From Erigeron canadensis (taxonomy: Eukaryota; Streptophyta; Magnoliopsida; Asterales; Asteraceae): a stretch of 64,000 bases of DNA. Shown here in pieces: positions 47,767 to 58,519 of the stretch (the stretch's first letter is position 1; each line of letters starts with the position of its first letter). Made by a program: the position numbers and the translations under genes. The stretch is from positions 41,767,633-41,831,632 of the forward strand of contig NC_057768.1 in the NCBI RefSeq assembly GCF_010389155.1, written 5' to 3'. The notes under the pieces are model-generated. The model did no database searches and had not been told where the DNA came from. It saw only the letters and a program-made list of their open reading frames with translations.

Positions 47767-48350
47767 CTAGCCCAAATACTCGTACGATGTATGGTAGCTA
47801 CATAAATTGTATCATAAAGAAATTCAAATATGCCTAATACATGATTTGTGAGATGAAATAAATTGTGGTTAAAATAAATCGATTATCGAAGCTAAATATT
47901 AATAAACAATAATGATAAATATAATATATGTTTAGTTAAAGTTTTGGATTTATCTTAAATTTATAGAACCCTATCAAAATCGAAACTTGTAAGCATAGTG
48001 AATGATTACAAATAGCTTTCTGATTTTGGACCGTAAACTCCAAATTTTGAAGTCTTCATATTAATACCTTATTATAATGAATATAAGTAATAGGAGTTGA
48101 ATAATTGAGAAAAAAAAAGACAATTTATTAATAAGAAAATGATCAATCAAATAAAGTTATAATGTCTTTTATATTAATAAGTCAAGAATTAGAATTTAAT
48201 TCTAATAAGGAAATTGAAGTTATATACAACTAAAAAAAAGCTAATTTAACAAAATAAATAAATTAAAAGGACACTTGTCGATCAAGGATTACGCCACGTG
48301 TCGTTTCAAGAATATATCAATCCTGTTTTAGTTTATTGGTAAATATGTTA
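47767..48350 (-). mobile_element. Helitron 3' portion, second copy of the 44932 family
   Basis: Minus strand end: CCATACATCGTACGAG, spacer, CTAG before T (47767-47770 on plus). The next 550 bases match the element at 44932-45510 in order, with the shared motifs AAGCATAGTG, TAATATATGTTTAGTTA and TAATTTAACAAAATAAATAA. The 5' end is not clear; a foldback element and TA tract follow. Confidence 0.55.
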
Positions 48351-48453
48351 TATAACTAAATAGTAAAAACAACGGAATAACTAAAGTAAATGATATTTTA
48401 AAGTCAAAAATACACAAAATCATCAAGGTATTCACAAAAATTGCCAAAGTGTA

Positions 48454-48456
48454 TGG

Positions 48457-48501
<45 letters not shown>

Positions 48502-48505
48502 TATA
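48454..48505. repeat. (TA)n microsatellite
   Basis: About 50 bases of TA, next to the left side of a foldback element. Confidence 0.85.
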
Positions 48506-48529
48506 TGTATAGACTTTCTTAATTTTGAT

Positions 48530-48850
48530 AATATTTTTTTAAACGAATGAGAACTCTTAAATTATGTATTAGATAACATTTTTTTTATTTGTTCATTCAC
48601 ATGTAAAATGATATAAAAATGTATGTTATAAAATAAACTTTTTTAAGAAATCTTCAAAGTAGCATTTTGTAAACTTATGAATGGATTTGTTCACATGTGA
48701 ACAAACGGCTATATATAATGTTCTGAAAAAAAAATTCTTCTAGCATATATTTTATAACATTTCATATGTGAATGAACAAAAAAGATGTAATTCAATACAT
48801 AATTTAGAAGTTCTCACGGTTTATAAAAAATAGGTTCTCAAAAACGTATT
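48530..48850. mobile_element. Foldback MITE (about 320 bp)
   Basis: Left arm GAGAACTCTTAAATTATGTA, TTTGTTCATTCACATGT; right arm, reversed, GAGAACTTCTAAATTATGTA, TTTGTTCATTCACATATG. Centre near GTTCACATGTGAACAAACGG. The GAGAAC end motif links it to the elements at 23492, 38518 and 57438. Confidence 0.65.
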
Positions 48851-48965
48851 GAATGAAGAAATAAAAAACGACAAGTAGCATTTACGTCTAGTTTATTGTG
48901 ATAAAGTCTCTGGGTTTTAACCGTGGGTATTTATTTTTATCAATTATATATATATATATACTTTG

Positions 48966-49137
48966 AGAAAAGTGAGTATGGGGCTGTTATGCACCCAATT
49001 TGGGTGAAAAACCTCTCACATACCAATATTTTAATATTTTGAATAAATGTTTGGCCCCCAATGATTTTTATAGTTTAAAAAAAGGTATGTGAAGGGTTTT
49101 TCACCCATCTTAGATGTCTAACAGCCTCATATTCCCT
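48966..49137 (+). mobile_element. About 172-bp MITE, copy A
   Basis: Inverted ends GTGAGTATGGGGCTGTTATG and, reversed, GGGAATATGAGGCTGTTAGA, with inner complementary GGGTGAAAAACC and GGTTTTTCACCC blocks. Copy B at 56515-56683 is the same family in the same orientation. It lies next to a TA tract. Confidence 0.75.
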
Positions 49138-49289
49138 TCCCATATACTTTTTCTCTCCAACAAACAATTATACAATATGCAATAATAATATTTTATTGTA
49201 TTTTAAGAGGTTTATTATCTAGAAAAATAAAGCTGGAAATAGAAACACTCTTTGAATATTGAGACACTGCATTTTGTTAATTGTTATTG

Positions 49290-49843
49290 TTTTTGACATA
49301 ACTTCACATAATGATACAATGTCACACTGATACCGATAGAAAAGTGGCATGAATAATAGTAAGCTACTAAAAAGTTTGGATGATGCTTTCCAAGTTATTG
49401 ATGATATGCGCATAAAATCTACTAAAAAGATGTGCATTGAAAGCATTATGTTTTGTACGATTTGGGTCATTTGAAAACACCGTAATGAACAAGTTTGTTT
49501 ATCGGTGCAGATTCGTTCAGACTTTTTGTTTGATTTCATCGTGGCTCAATCACACATGTGGTGCACATGTGGTGCACGAGTAGATGTAGAAAGATCTTTG
49601 TCTCACGTGATGAGTGATTTCAAAACCCTCTTAATTTTTTGTAAGCCTTTTATTGTAGGGAAGTGATATCCCCACAATAATAATTGTTTTACACAGTTGT
49701 ACATTGTGCAGTAGAAGATATACATATGTTGTGGATGACTAATTTGTGTTGTGGTATATCACTTCCCTTTATTGTATCATGTCGTCAAGTGATTTGCTTG
49801 ATGACATTTGTATTTAATAATATTTTGCCGCTAAAAAAAAAAA
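49290..49843 (+). pseudogene. 3' fragment of a LINE retrotransposon
   Basis: Plus-strand translation gives a degraded copy of the region after the reverse transcriptase zinc-binding domain of plant LINEs (MCIESIMFCTIWVI, stop, KHRNEQV, and FLFDFIVAQSHMW). It ends ATTTTGCCGCTAAAAAAAAAAA, a poly(A) tail at about 49833-49843. Stops interrupt the frame and the 5' part is missing. A minus-strand open frame over the same bases (49219-49539) is a shadow. Confidence 0.5.
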
Positions 49844-49952
49844 CCTCTGGTGCCCAAAGGCCAAAACATACGAGATTACGAATTTATATACCTACTACGA
49901 GTAGTAATTAAGGAATACATGCAAAAAGTGATTCACTAAACACATTTAAGGA

Positions 49953-50251
49953 TCTATATCTATACTATCTAATAAAACAAAATGCTCATTTTTTTTCTTA
50001 AACTTTCTACCTTTAAAAAACCAAAAATATCTTTCTCTTTTATTCAGTAATTTATACATCTCCATCTAATATATTTATAATACATTTAATTAAATAATTT
50101 ACAGTATAGATCCTATAATATCAACTTTAACATCAATTACTTTTACATTCACCTCAATCACCGTCCCCACTGCCGCTCCCACCACCATCACCACCACAAC
50201 CTCCGCCATTACTACCTCCACCACTGCCGCATTGCGCGAGCATAAGTTTAG
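49953..50251 (+). mobile_element. Small non-autonomous Helitron (299 bp)
   Basis: Starts TCTATATCTATACTATC after an A; ends GCATTGCGCGAGCATAAGTTTAG before a T. Internal CCACTGCCGC patch as in the elements at 18772 and 36281. The final four bases read TTAG in place of CTAG. Confidence 0.5.
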
Positions 50252-50259
50252 TTCTTTGA

Positions 50260-51265
50260 AAGCATTTGTTAGTATGTGTTTAATAAGCTCAGTATTTTTT
50301 GAAATATAAAATATACATTAATAATTAATATAAAAATACTAATTATTAAGTTAAACTAATGATTATTAAATAACTTTTTGATTATTATTTAGGAAAGATT
50401 GAGAATATTAAATGCTTACTAACTAATGCTCAAAACATTAGTTAGCAAATCTCATACCTTTTTTTTTTTTTTCTTCATTTTATCTTAAAATTTAAAAATT
50501 TAATGTTAAAAAAAGTAAATATCTATTAATTTTGTTTTTGTCTAATTTGATAGTTTAACGTTATAGTATACCTATTAAATATTTATATGATATACTTGTA
50601 ATATTTTTGATATGGTTGAGAGTTGAGACCATTTAATTTACTTTAAGAGGAAGTATAAATCAATTTAGTGGTACCTGTATACTCGTATTTAGTAAAGTTT
50701 TAAAATTTTAAAAAGAAAAAGGAAAAGGTGTGAATTGAGTGGAAGAATGTACTATTCCAGTTGGCACTCTAACATCATTCATAAACCTTTAGTACAATAC
50801 AAAATCCAAAAGATTATTTCCAATGTCTTCCCACTCGCTTCCAATTAAATTTCATCATTTTTCATTTCATTTTACCGTTGCGTAAATATTTAAGTTTTAC
50901 CAAAACTTCTTATAGAAGCTTGCAGAACAACTCTATGCTTTTTTGAAAAGTTGCATAAGAGCTTTTCAAGCAAGTACGAGCACTTGTTTCGGATTTGAAA
51001 AAGGAAAATGGTTAATTCTCTTTATAGAATGACTGAAAAATACTTCTAACTATTAAATGAATACATGTGAAGAAATCAGGGTGCAAATTTAGGAAAGAGA
51101 ATTAATAGATAACACATGTCACCTTTTAATAATTTTAGGATGATTTTTAATTTAATCTTTAAGAATAATTATCATTTTCCTTTGAAAGATAATTTGTTTA
51201 CTTCGAAAACTATGCATGTTTCTACATTCATTTTAGAAAACAAAGTACAATTATTAAAAGTAGTC
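50260..51265. other. Intergenic DNA
   Basis: AT-rich, no gene or clear repeat structure seen. Confidence 0.4.
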
Positions 51266-51285
51266 AACCACTGTAGCAGCTAAAT

Positions 51286-51466
51286 TATTTTTATTTAAAT
51301 GTCTAATTTGGGCTCGGCGGCATACCTCATTATATACTCAACTCCAATTTCAGATGAAACCAATTATGGAAAAACCACTGTCTCCATTTCTGTGAGTATT
51401 TTGCTCACACCAGGATTTGAACCCAATATCTCTCAGTTTCAGGCTCCACCATATATTAATCCATCT
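51286..51466 (-). mobile_element. tRNA-derived SINE with 16-bp target duplication
   Basis: Flanked by ACTGTAGCAGCTAAAT (51270-51285) and ACTGTAGCAACTAAAT (51467-51482), one mismatch. On the minus strand it has box B GGGTTCAAATCCTGG preceded by GGTGGAGCCTGAAAC, and a 3' A-rich end. A plus-strand frame of 67 codons crosses it and is not a gene. Confidence 0.6.
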
Positions 51467-51896
51467 ACTGTAGCAACTAAATATATGAAACATCTGAATT
51501 AACAAAAATAAAAATAAAAAATATTTATATTAAAAAAACATTACTTGTTTATAAAAACAAATATTATTAACCCAATATAATAACTCCAAGATGATATTTT
51601 TCCTAATTGAATGTACACCAATGCATAGGATTACACTTAAGACATTTAAAGAAACAATATCTTTGGCCTTTGCTTGAACTAGTAGACCAAAAATTCATTA
51701 ATATCCGTCAACATATCTTACATTCTCTCATCTATTATATAGTGAAATAAAATTTTATGACACGGTCACATAACTATAAGTATGAATTTTATAGTCAAAT
51801 TTGTATGCACAATTTTAGAAGGGTAATATTAGTACCACAAAAATTAATTTATTTATCACACTGTACAACTTTTATAATATATTGTATAAGTCAATA

Positions 51897-52010
51897 AAAC
51901 ATATGTGTGATAATTATATCAGTTGTAATACAATTGTGTAAAACATATGTGTGGTAATTATATCAGTTGTAATAGAAATGGGTAATTATATCGGTTGTAA
52001 TACAAATGTG
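51897..52010. repeat. Short tandem repeats before the LINE
   Basis: Three imperfect copies of TAATTATATCAGTTGTAATA separated by variable GTGTAAAACATATGTGTGG spacers. They directly precede the truncated 5' end of the LINE. Confidence 0.7.
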
Positions 52011-54137
52011 TAAAAAGCCCCGGGCCCCAAATGGTTTCAACTTTGGCTTCATCAATAAGTATTGGGACTCACTCAAATGGGATTTCTATAATACTTTACT
52101 GGATTTCCATGTTACGAGCGCAATTAGTCGTGGATGTAGCTCCTCCTACATCACACTAATCCTCAAAAACACCTCGCAAGAATCTCTATATGATTACCGA
52201 TCCATTACCTTGATTGGTTGCATTAAGAAAGCTATCTCAAAAACCTTGGCAAACCGACTTAAGAAAGTCATCCCCAACATCATATCCACTTCACAATCCG
52301 CTTTGCTCTCTGACCATAACATATTGGATGGACCGTTAATACTCAATGAAATCATATCCTGGCTTAAGAAGTGTTACAGGGAAGCTTTTTGTTTCAAGAT
52401 CGATTTTGAAAAGGCATATGATTCTGTGAGTTGGACTTTCCTCTTATCTATCACGAGGCATATGAACTTTCCTGATAGGTGGATCACTTGGACTCGTGGC
52501 ATCTTGAACTCAACAAGATCTTCGATTTTGGTCAACGGGTGCCCTACCAATGAATTTAATTGTGAGAGAGGTATGCCCCAAGGGGATCCCCTTTCCCCCT
52601 TCTTGTTCTTAATTGCGATGGAAGCTTTCTCATGTATGATTAACAAAGTAACCAATCTGGGCCTAATTTCTGGTATAAGCCTACCCAATTCTGGCCCAAC
52701 AATTTCTCACCTTCTGTATGTCGATGATGCGATCTTGTTGGGTCTTGGTCCGCTACCCGAATCGCGAATATAGGCAGAATAATGAGAGTTTTTCACTTAA
52801 CATCGGGCTTAAAGATTAACCTGCATAAATCCAGCTTTTATGGTCTCAATCTGCCCCCTGAGTCGATATCTATCTCCACCAACATCCTCAACTGTAGTGC
52901 TAGACAGTTTCCTATGACCTATCTATGTCTAATTGTTGGAGCCAATATGAACTTGCTGAAAAATTGGTCACCGGTGATTAGAACCATTGAGAACCACTTG
53001 TCACAATGGAAAGCAACTTCATTAACTCTTGGGGGAAGAATCACGCTCATCCGCTCCGTCCTTAACAGCCTTTCGGCCTACTACTTCTCCCTGTATAAGG
53101 CTCCGGTATGTGTTTTGTCCAAACTTGAATCTATACGTAGGAACATTTTTTGGGGTGGGTCTTGCTCACGAATAAAAACACCCCACTATATGTTTCATTC
53201 CCTGATCTCTTCAATTTAGAGAAATCCAAGGCATGCTATATCAGAGAGAAATGCACTGGAAACGGTACTCATCCCCTGTGGGAGTGGCATTGGACACGTC
53301 CACTGACCTATCCATCCGAGACACATCAGTTCAAGACACTACTTTCACTCCTTGAGGAGCACCAACTTACAAATTCTGAAGACACTTGGCGTTGGCTTCA
53401 CGACCCGAGTGGACTCTTTACTACCAAATCTTTAAGTCAGATGCTCAAAAAGGCAACTTACGACCCACAAAACTGGTTGTTCCCATGGAATAAAATTGCA
53501 CCCTTGAAGATCAATGTCTTTTGTTGGCGTATGCAATTAAACTAACTCCCGGCATGAGACTCTCTTGCTAAAAGAAACATCCAAACCACCTCAGGCATGT
53601 GCCACTATGTAACAGCTTTGACGAAACGGTGGACCAATTGTTTCTAAACTGCCCCTTTACAAACATCATGTGGACAAACATTCTTAGCTGGTGCAAGATC
53701 CTTGCCCTAAGACCAGGTTCTATTCGAGAGCTGCTTGATGTTCACAAAGACCCTTATGTCCAATCTGGAAACAGGAAGTTCATCAACCTAATCATCTTTG
53801 CATTCTGTTGGACACTATGGAAAACGAGGAATGATCGCATCTTCTCTAGCAAGCAACCCTCTCTCCGCTATGTTTTCAAGGAAATCAAGAGCCTAAGCTT
53901 CCAATGGCTATCACTTAGACATGCCAAACGCGTTATTGACTGGCCTAAAGTGGTATTCCTTTTCCTTGTAACCCCCTTGTTTCTTCTCTTTATGTAATGA
54001 TTGTTTGACTTCATTTTTTTTCTTTTTTTTTAAACCCCTGTATGTAATCTGCTACTTTCCCTATATCATATTTCCTAGATTCTCGCTGGGCGTTTTAGTA
54101 TTAATAAACCACCTGAATGTTAAAAAAAAAAAAAAAA
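52010..54137 (+). pseudogene. 5'-truncated, frameshifted LINE (L1-type) retrotransposon
   Basis: Begins within the reverse transcriptase at a degraded KAPGPDGF-like motif (KPRAPNGFNFGFINKYW) and carries FKIDFEKAYDSVSW, GMPQGDPLSPFLF and YVDDAILLG, the conserved reverse transcriptase blocks including the catalytic DD. It continues in other frames through LTLGGRITLIRSVLNSLSAY, a zinc-binding domain (PLKINVFCWRM; LFLNCPFTNIMW) and the typical end region (WTLWKTRNDRIFSS). At least three frame changes and stops break it. It ends in a run of 16 A at 54122-54137. The N-terminal endonuclease domain and any ORF1 are absent. Such truncated copies come from incomplete reverse transcription. Direction is plus, toward the XTH gene, whose TATA box is about 480 bases downstream. 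Confidence 0.88.
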
Positions 54138-54600
54138 GTTCATCCCAATTCCAAAATGCTAACAATTTTTTTTTTATTACTCGTATTATTTTTGAGAATG
54201 ATAATTTCAAATAAATTCATGTAGTTGGCCTTCACGCATCACACAACACAAACAACAAATCGCGTGGGAATTGAACAAATTCCAATAAGGCACGGTGAAT
54301 GTTAAAAGAAAGGTATGTCCTTTTTCACCACTACACAAATGACAGCTAGGCGGTACAGTAAGCCAGCTGTAGCACGCCACCTGTCAGCTTTTAATTCGTT
54401 TATTTCTGCAGTTATCTTTTCCGACAGTGACTATTCGAACCCTGTGCCCACTTTTACTCCCATAGCCCATTAACAGCCAGCTCTCAAAACGGCTAGTTTT
54501 TTATTCATTTAAAGTTTAAATAAATTTTACGAGTACTAATTACCATACCCCACTAATCCTACGTGTCATCCTTAATATGTCCTACGTGGCCATACTCACA
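54138..54600. promoter_or_regulatory. XTH upstream region
   Basis: Non-coding DNA between the LINE poly(A) and the XTH TATA box. It contains ACGTGTCATCC and CTACGTGGCC, ACGT-core motifs of the kind bound by bZIP factors in plants, near 54560-54590. Function is inferred from position. Confidence 0.4.
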
Positions 54601-54614
54601 CATAAATTTCCTCC

Positions 54615-54621
54615 TATAAAA
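54615..54621 (+). promoter_or_regulatory. TATA box of the XTH gene
   Basis: TATAAAA, 86 bases before the ATG and followed by a CA-rich leader. The spacing implies a leader of about 55 bases. Confidence 0.7.
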
Positions 54622-54700
54622 CCACCCCACATTTGCACACACATTTCACCAAATCTCTCTCTCATTCTCAATCCCTTCCAACATTTTCTAAAAAAACACA

Positions 54701-56004
54701 ATGCCTTCTTTAACAATTGCTTTATTTGTGTCACTATTTGTTTGCTTTGCAAATGTAAATGCAAGTCCAAAATTTGAAGAATTGTTTCAACCATATTGGG
54801 CTGCTGACCATTTTTCATTTGATGGTGAAGCAGTCAATATGAAACTTGATAACTTTTCAGGTGCTGGTTTTTCTTCTAAGTCAAAGTATATGTTTGGTAA
54901 AGTCAATGTCCAAATTAAACTAGTTCAAGGTGATTCAGCTGGCACCGTTACTGCATTTTATGTAAGTTCATTCATATCCCCAAATGTACTTATTTTTTTT
55001 TTATATCAATGTATGTACATTATTATCTTGTTTTTTATATAACTTTTTTTTATGATACGTTTCAGATGTCATCCGAAGGTGCAAAACACCACGAGTTTGA
55101 TTTTGAGTTCCTTGGCAATACAACAGGGGAGCCTTACATAGTTCAAACAAATGTTTATGTTAATGGTGTAGGCAACAGGGAACAAAGATTGAATTTATGG
55201 TTTGATCCAACTAAAGACTTTCATTCTTACTCCATTTTGTGGAATCAACGTCAAGTTGTGTAAGTATTTTTTATACATGAATATATGTATGTATGTGTAT
55301 ATATATATTTTATATGATGATTGTATAACTTTGGTACTTATTTCACTTTATATATAAAGTTAGTATTAAAATTGAAATGTGCAATGATGGGTCTGAAAAG
55401 GAAAGTAGGAAAAAGTAAATACCTTACTTATTACACATAGGGTGGTCATGTCACACCTTACTTTTGAGTTGTCAGATGTATAAGCTTTAAAGCTTGTGGT
55501 ACTAGTAAACAATAGCACAATGATACTAGCTTATTCTTAGATATAATTTTTTTTCTTGTATATTTATAAATATTTTAAATTTCGTAACACAGGTTTCTGG
55601 TTGACGAGACACCAATAAGAGTACACACAAATTTGGAACACAAGGGAATACCATATCCTAAGGACCAAGCAATGGGTGTATATAGTTCGATATGGAATGC
55701 TGATGATTGGGCTACACAAGGGGGTCGGGTCAAGACGGATTGGAGTCATGCCCCATTTGTGGCGTCGTACCGTGGGTTTGAAATTGATGGTTGTGAGTGT
55801 CCGGTTACGACTGCTAGTTCGGACAATGCTAAGAGATGTGCAAATAGTGGCGGGTGGTGGGACGAACCGGTTTTGTCCGAGTTAAATGTGCACCAAAGTC
55901 ATCAGTTGATTTGGGTTCGGGCTAACCATATGATTTATGACTATTGTAGTGACACCGCTAGGTTTCCCACTGTGCCTTTGGAATGCGAACACCATCGTCA
56001 TTAG
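54701..56004 (+). CDS. XTH: Xyloglucan endotransglucosylase/hydrolase (GH16)
   Basis: Three exons with GT-AG borders (54701-54961, 55066-55259, 55593-56004) join to 288 residues, the normal size for the family. Residues 1-21 are a signal peptide ([20 protein letters not shown]). The active site HEFDFEFLG is at 96-104, with nucleophile E97, D99 and acid/base E101; the usual DEIDFEFLGN reads [10 protein letters not shown] here, but all three acidic residues are kept. An N-glycosylation site (NTT, 105-107) follows directly, as in most XTHs. Later landmarks are [18 protein letters not shown] and [13 protein letters not shown], and a C-terminal XET domain with four cysteines ending CEHHRH. XTHs are secreted to the wall, where they cut and rejoin xyloglucan chains during growth. 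The gene looks intact. The subgroup (I/II or III) needs a tree; the strict transglucosylase form is more likely. Confidence 0.93.
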
Positions 56005-56009
56005 TTGGT

Positions 56010-56510
56010 TGGGTAACGGATCCAAATGAACGTATGTAAAAATGATGAAAAAAAGACATGTTCTTCATGTTACAAGTTTAGGGAATGTATGATAACTTTA
56101 TTTTTGGTTAATGTGAATTTTTTAATTTTATTTTAGTTAATTTCAAACGTGATTAAAACTGCATAAAATTGCAATAATGTGTGATTATGGTACTATTAAA
56201 ACGTGTGTTGATGGATCAAATTATATTCGGTCACGGGGTTCATGACTTGTGGGCCATATGCTACGACAAAAGCAGTAGAATTTTTCAACAAAATTTTGGG
56301 TCCATCAGAAAAGTTGTTTCTAAGTTTGGCTCTTGTGATTTTATGATTTACTCTTGTGCACAAATTCAAACGATCGACTGTAGAATAAAGATATTTTTAG
56401 ATTTCCATTCATTGCCACTGCATTTTTAGTAAATGTTTCAGATAAAGATTAATGAACGTTACAAGACAAATAAAACGATAAAGTATGACGTGTAAATTTA
56501 TATATATATA
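56010..56510. other. XTH 3' flank
   Basis: Presumed 3' untranslated region and intergenic DNA. An 82-codon frame (56181-56429) has no recognisable features. Confidence 0.45.
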
Positions 56511-56514
56511 TATA

Positions 56515-56683
56515 GAAAAGTGAGTATGAGGCTGTTATGGAACCAACTTGGGTGAAAAACCCCTCACATACTAATATTTTAATAGTTTAAATAAATACAT
56601 GACCCCCATGATTTTTATCTTTTAAAAAAAGGTATGTGAGGGGTTTTTCACCCAACTTGGGTGCCTAACAGCCTCATATTCCC
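56515..56683 (+). mobile_element. About 169-bp MITE, copy B
   Basis: Same family as 48966-49137, with longer perfect inner complementarity: GGGTGAAAAACCCCTCACAT against the reverse of ATGTGAGGGGTTTTTCACCC. It sits in a TA-rich flank. Confidence 0.8.
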
Positions 56684-56697
56684 TATATATATGGGGT

Positions 56698-57165
56698 GAG
56701 TTAGATTAAGGACTCCTTATTTTAGGGACTGTTAGGGACTCGATCTAAACCGTCCATTTTTATCAGATCTAATCACCATTGATCATCTCCGGCGACATCT
56801 CCGTCCATATTCATCTCCGGCGAGACTTACACATGTGTAAGTTGAATAAAAATTATGATTCGGAGCGGGCTTCGCCCTTAAGGGTGATAGGTCATAGTGT
56901 GATAGGTCGTAGGGGTGATAGGTCATAGGGGTGACCGGTGATGGGTGATCTATCTAAAAAAATGTACTTAAAACATGTGTAAGTTACTTACACATGTGTA
57001 AGTTTCGCCGGAGATGGTCGCCATCGCCAGATGATCATGGTGGTGGTCGGAAATGATCATGGTGGTGGTAGTGGTGGTCAGAGATGATGGTGGTGGTGGC
57101 CGGAGAAAGAGGTAGAAGGAGTTCTTAGTAGTCCGTAAAATAAGAATTTCCTAATTTAACTTTTC
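56698..57165. mobile_element. Foldback element with inner tandem repeats
   Basis: Ends GAGTTAGATTAAGGACTCC and, reversed, AAGTTAAATTAGGAAATTC are inverted repeats, followed by shared CTTATTTTA. Inside are palindromic ACTTACACATGTGTAAGT units, four copies of a GTGATAGGTCATA-like unit (about 56883-56940), and GGTGGTGG-rich sequence. No gene. Confidence 0.6.
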
Positions 57166-57167
<2 letters not shown>

Positions 57168-57196
<29 letters not shown>

Positions 57197-57198
57197 AT
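57168..57198. repeat. (TG)n(AG)n microsatellite
   Basis: A short GT tract followed directly by a GA tract, at the edge of the foldback element. Confidence 0.8.
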
Positions 57199-57437
57199 CC
57201 GCAATGATAATCATTTTCTTTTTGAAGAGCAAAGTACATCTAGTCACTGCAAAACGTAAACGGGCACCAAAACCGTACAAACTCAAGAAGGCGCAACTTT
57301 AAGGGGTAAAACGGTAAATGCCACCCCGAAGTAGCAACTCAATACTAGAATCCTTAATGTGCGAAAAAAATGTGAATTGCTTGGTACATAGATATATAAA
57401 ACGTACTCGATGTATATTGTTATTGTTATATATAACT

Positions 57438-57705
57438 ATATATAGGCTAAAGTTATTTTGAGAACCTTTTTTTTGCGAGAACCTTTGAGAACTTTTCAAA
57501 TCAAGCCCAAATAATGATTGTTCTTTACATGAAAATTGTTTTTTGATTGTTTTCTGAATAACTTATGTGTAATTTGGAAGTTTATAATTGTGTGGAGCAT
57601 GAATTATCATCCGTTATACAATTATGTAGAGATTTGGATTCTTGATCACATGTGCACGAATATTACTATGATCACATGTATGCAAGTCGATCACGTGTAA
57701 TCATA
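57438..57705. mobile_element. Single-arm relative of the 38518 foldback MITE
   Basis: Matches one arm of 38518-38998 almost base for base, for example AAGTTTATAATTGTGTGGAG and TTATCATCCGTTATACAATT, then the central CGATCAC spacer. It stops at a TA tract (57705-57720). The second arm is missing, either by deletion or by partial insertion. Confidence 0.75.
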
Positions 57706-57724
57706 TATATATATATATATTTGT

Positions 57725-58483
57725 AGTTCCGACACATGTTTAGACTAATAACATTCGCGGTATCAACTTAACGGGATAAACTCCAAGCGCAACAAATGAT
57801 GATCTCGCAGAAGAAGATTTATATGGATATGAAATAATGAAGCGTACAATTATCAGAAACATGGAGGACCATTATAACAATAATTAAATCTTGGATGTAA
57901 AAGAATGGGCATGATTGTACTTTTTTTTTTCTTACCATGTCTTCTATTATTATACACATTCTGGCCAATACTGGAATACATGGTTTATTTTGGTCGAAAC
58001 ATGGAACTAAAATACAATAAGTTAGAACCCATAAGGTGTTAAATGAATTCACGAGCCTAATATCTTTTGGCATCTGTTTCCCGTATGTGTTTTGGTAACA
58101 CACAAGTGCTCTTTAGTTATATATTGTTAGTTCTCGTTTCATAGCTTGTACTAAATTGGGAACGGTCAAAATAATGTAATGTGGACAATGCTGTAATTTG
58201 GTACGAAATTTTAAGGTAAAAAAAGTTACCTGTTTACATCAGTATATCTTGTGCTTTGCGCAAATGTGAAGCAACACAATATTAACATTACACTTCCCAG
58301 TATAATGTAGCTAGTTACAATATATGTTAAATAAACACATAAATTAACATGGCTAAGCTTAAATGTGTTTGCGATCAAGGTACAAGTGGTTCATTTACAT
58401 TCATATAACTGTATCGTTGAACATTCTTACAATAACTATATGTATATATTACACTGCAAAACTACTTGATAATCATACATTAA
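57725..58483. other. Intergenic DNA
   Basis: No gene seen. A 94-codon minus-strand frame (57819-58103) lacks recognisable features. Confidence 0.4.
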
Positions 58484-58515
58484 CTAGATCAATACCCGGT
58501 CGTTGACCGGGTTAG
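58484..58515 (-). mobile_element. Helitron 3' terminus
   Basis: Minus strand: perfect hairpin CCCGGTCAACGACCGGG (58495-58511), spacer TATTGAT, then CTAG before T. The element extends rightward on the plus strand; the 5' end was not located. Confidence 0.55.
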
Positions 58516-58519
58516 AAAC

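Noticed and set aside
48506..48513. GTATAGA as the 5' end of the Helitron at 47767
   Set aside because: The base outside is C rather than T, and the site sits at a foldback element and TA tract, so the boundary is unsafe.
56181..56429. 82-codon frame after XTH
   Set aside because: No similarity to a known domain; probably chance in the 3' flank.
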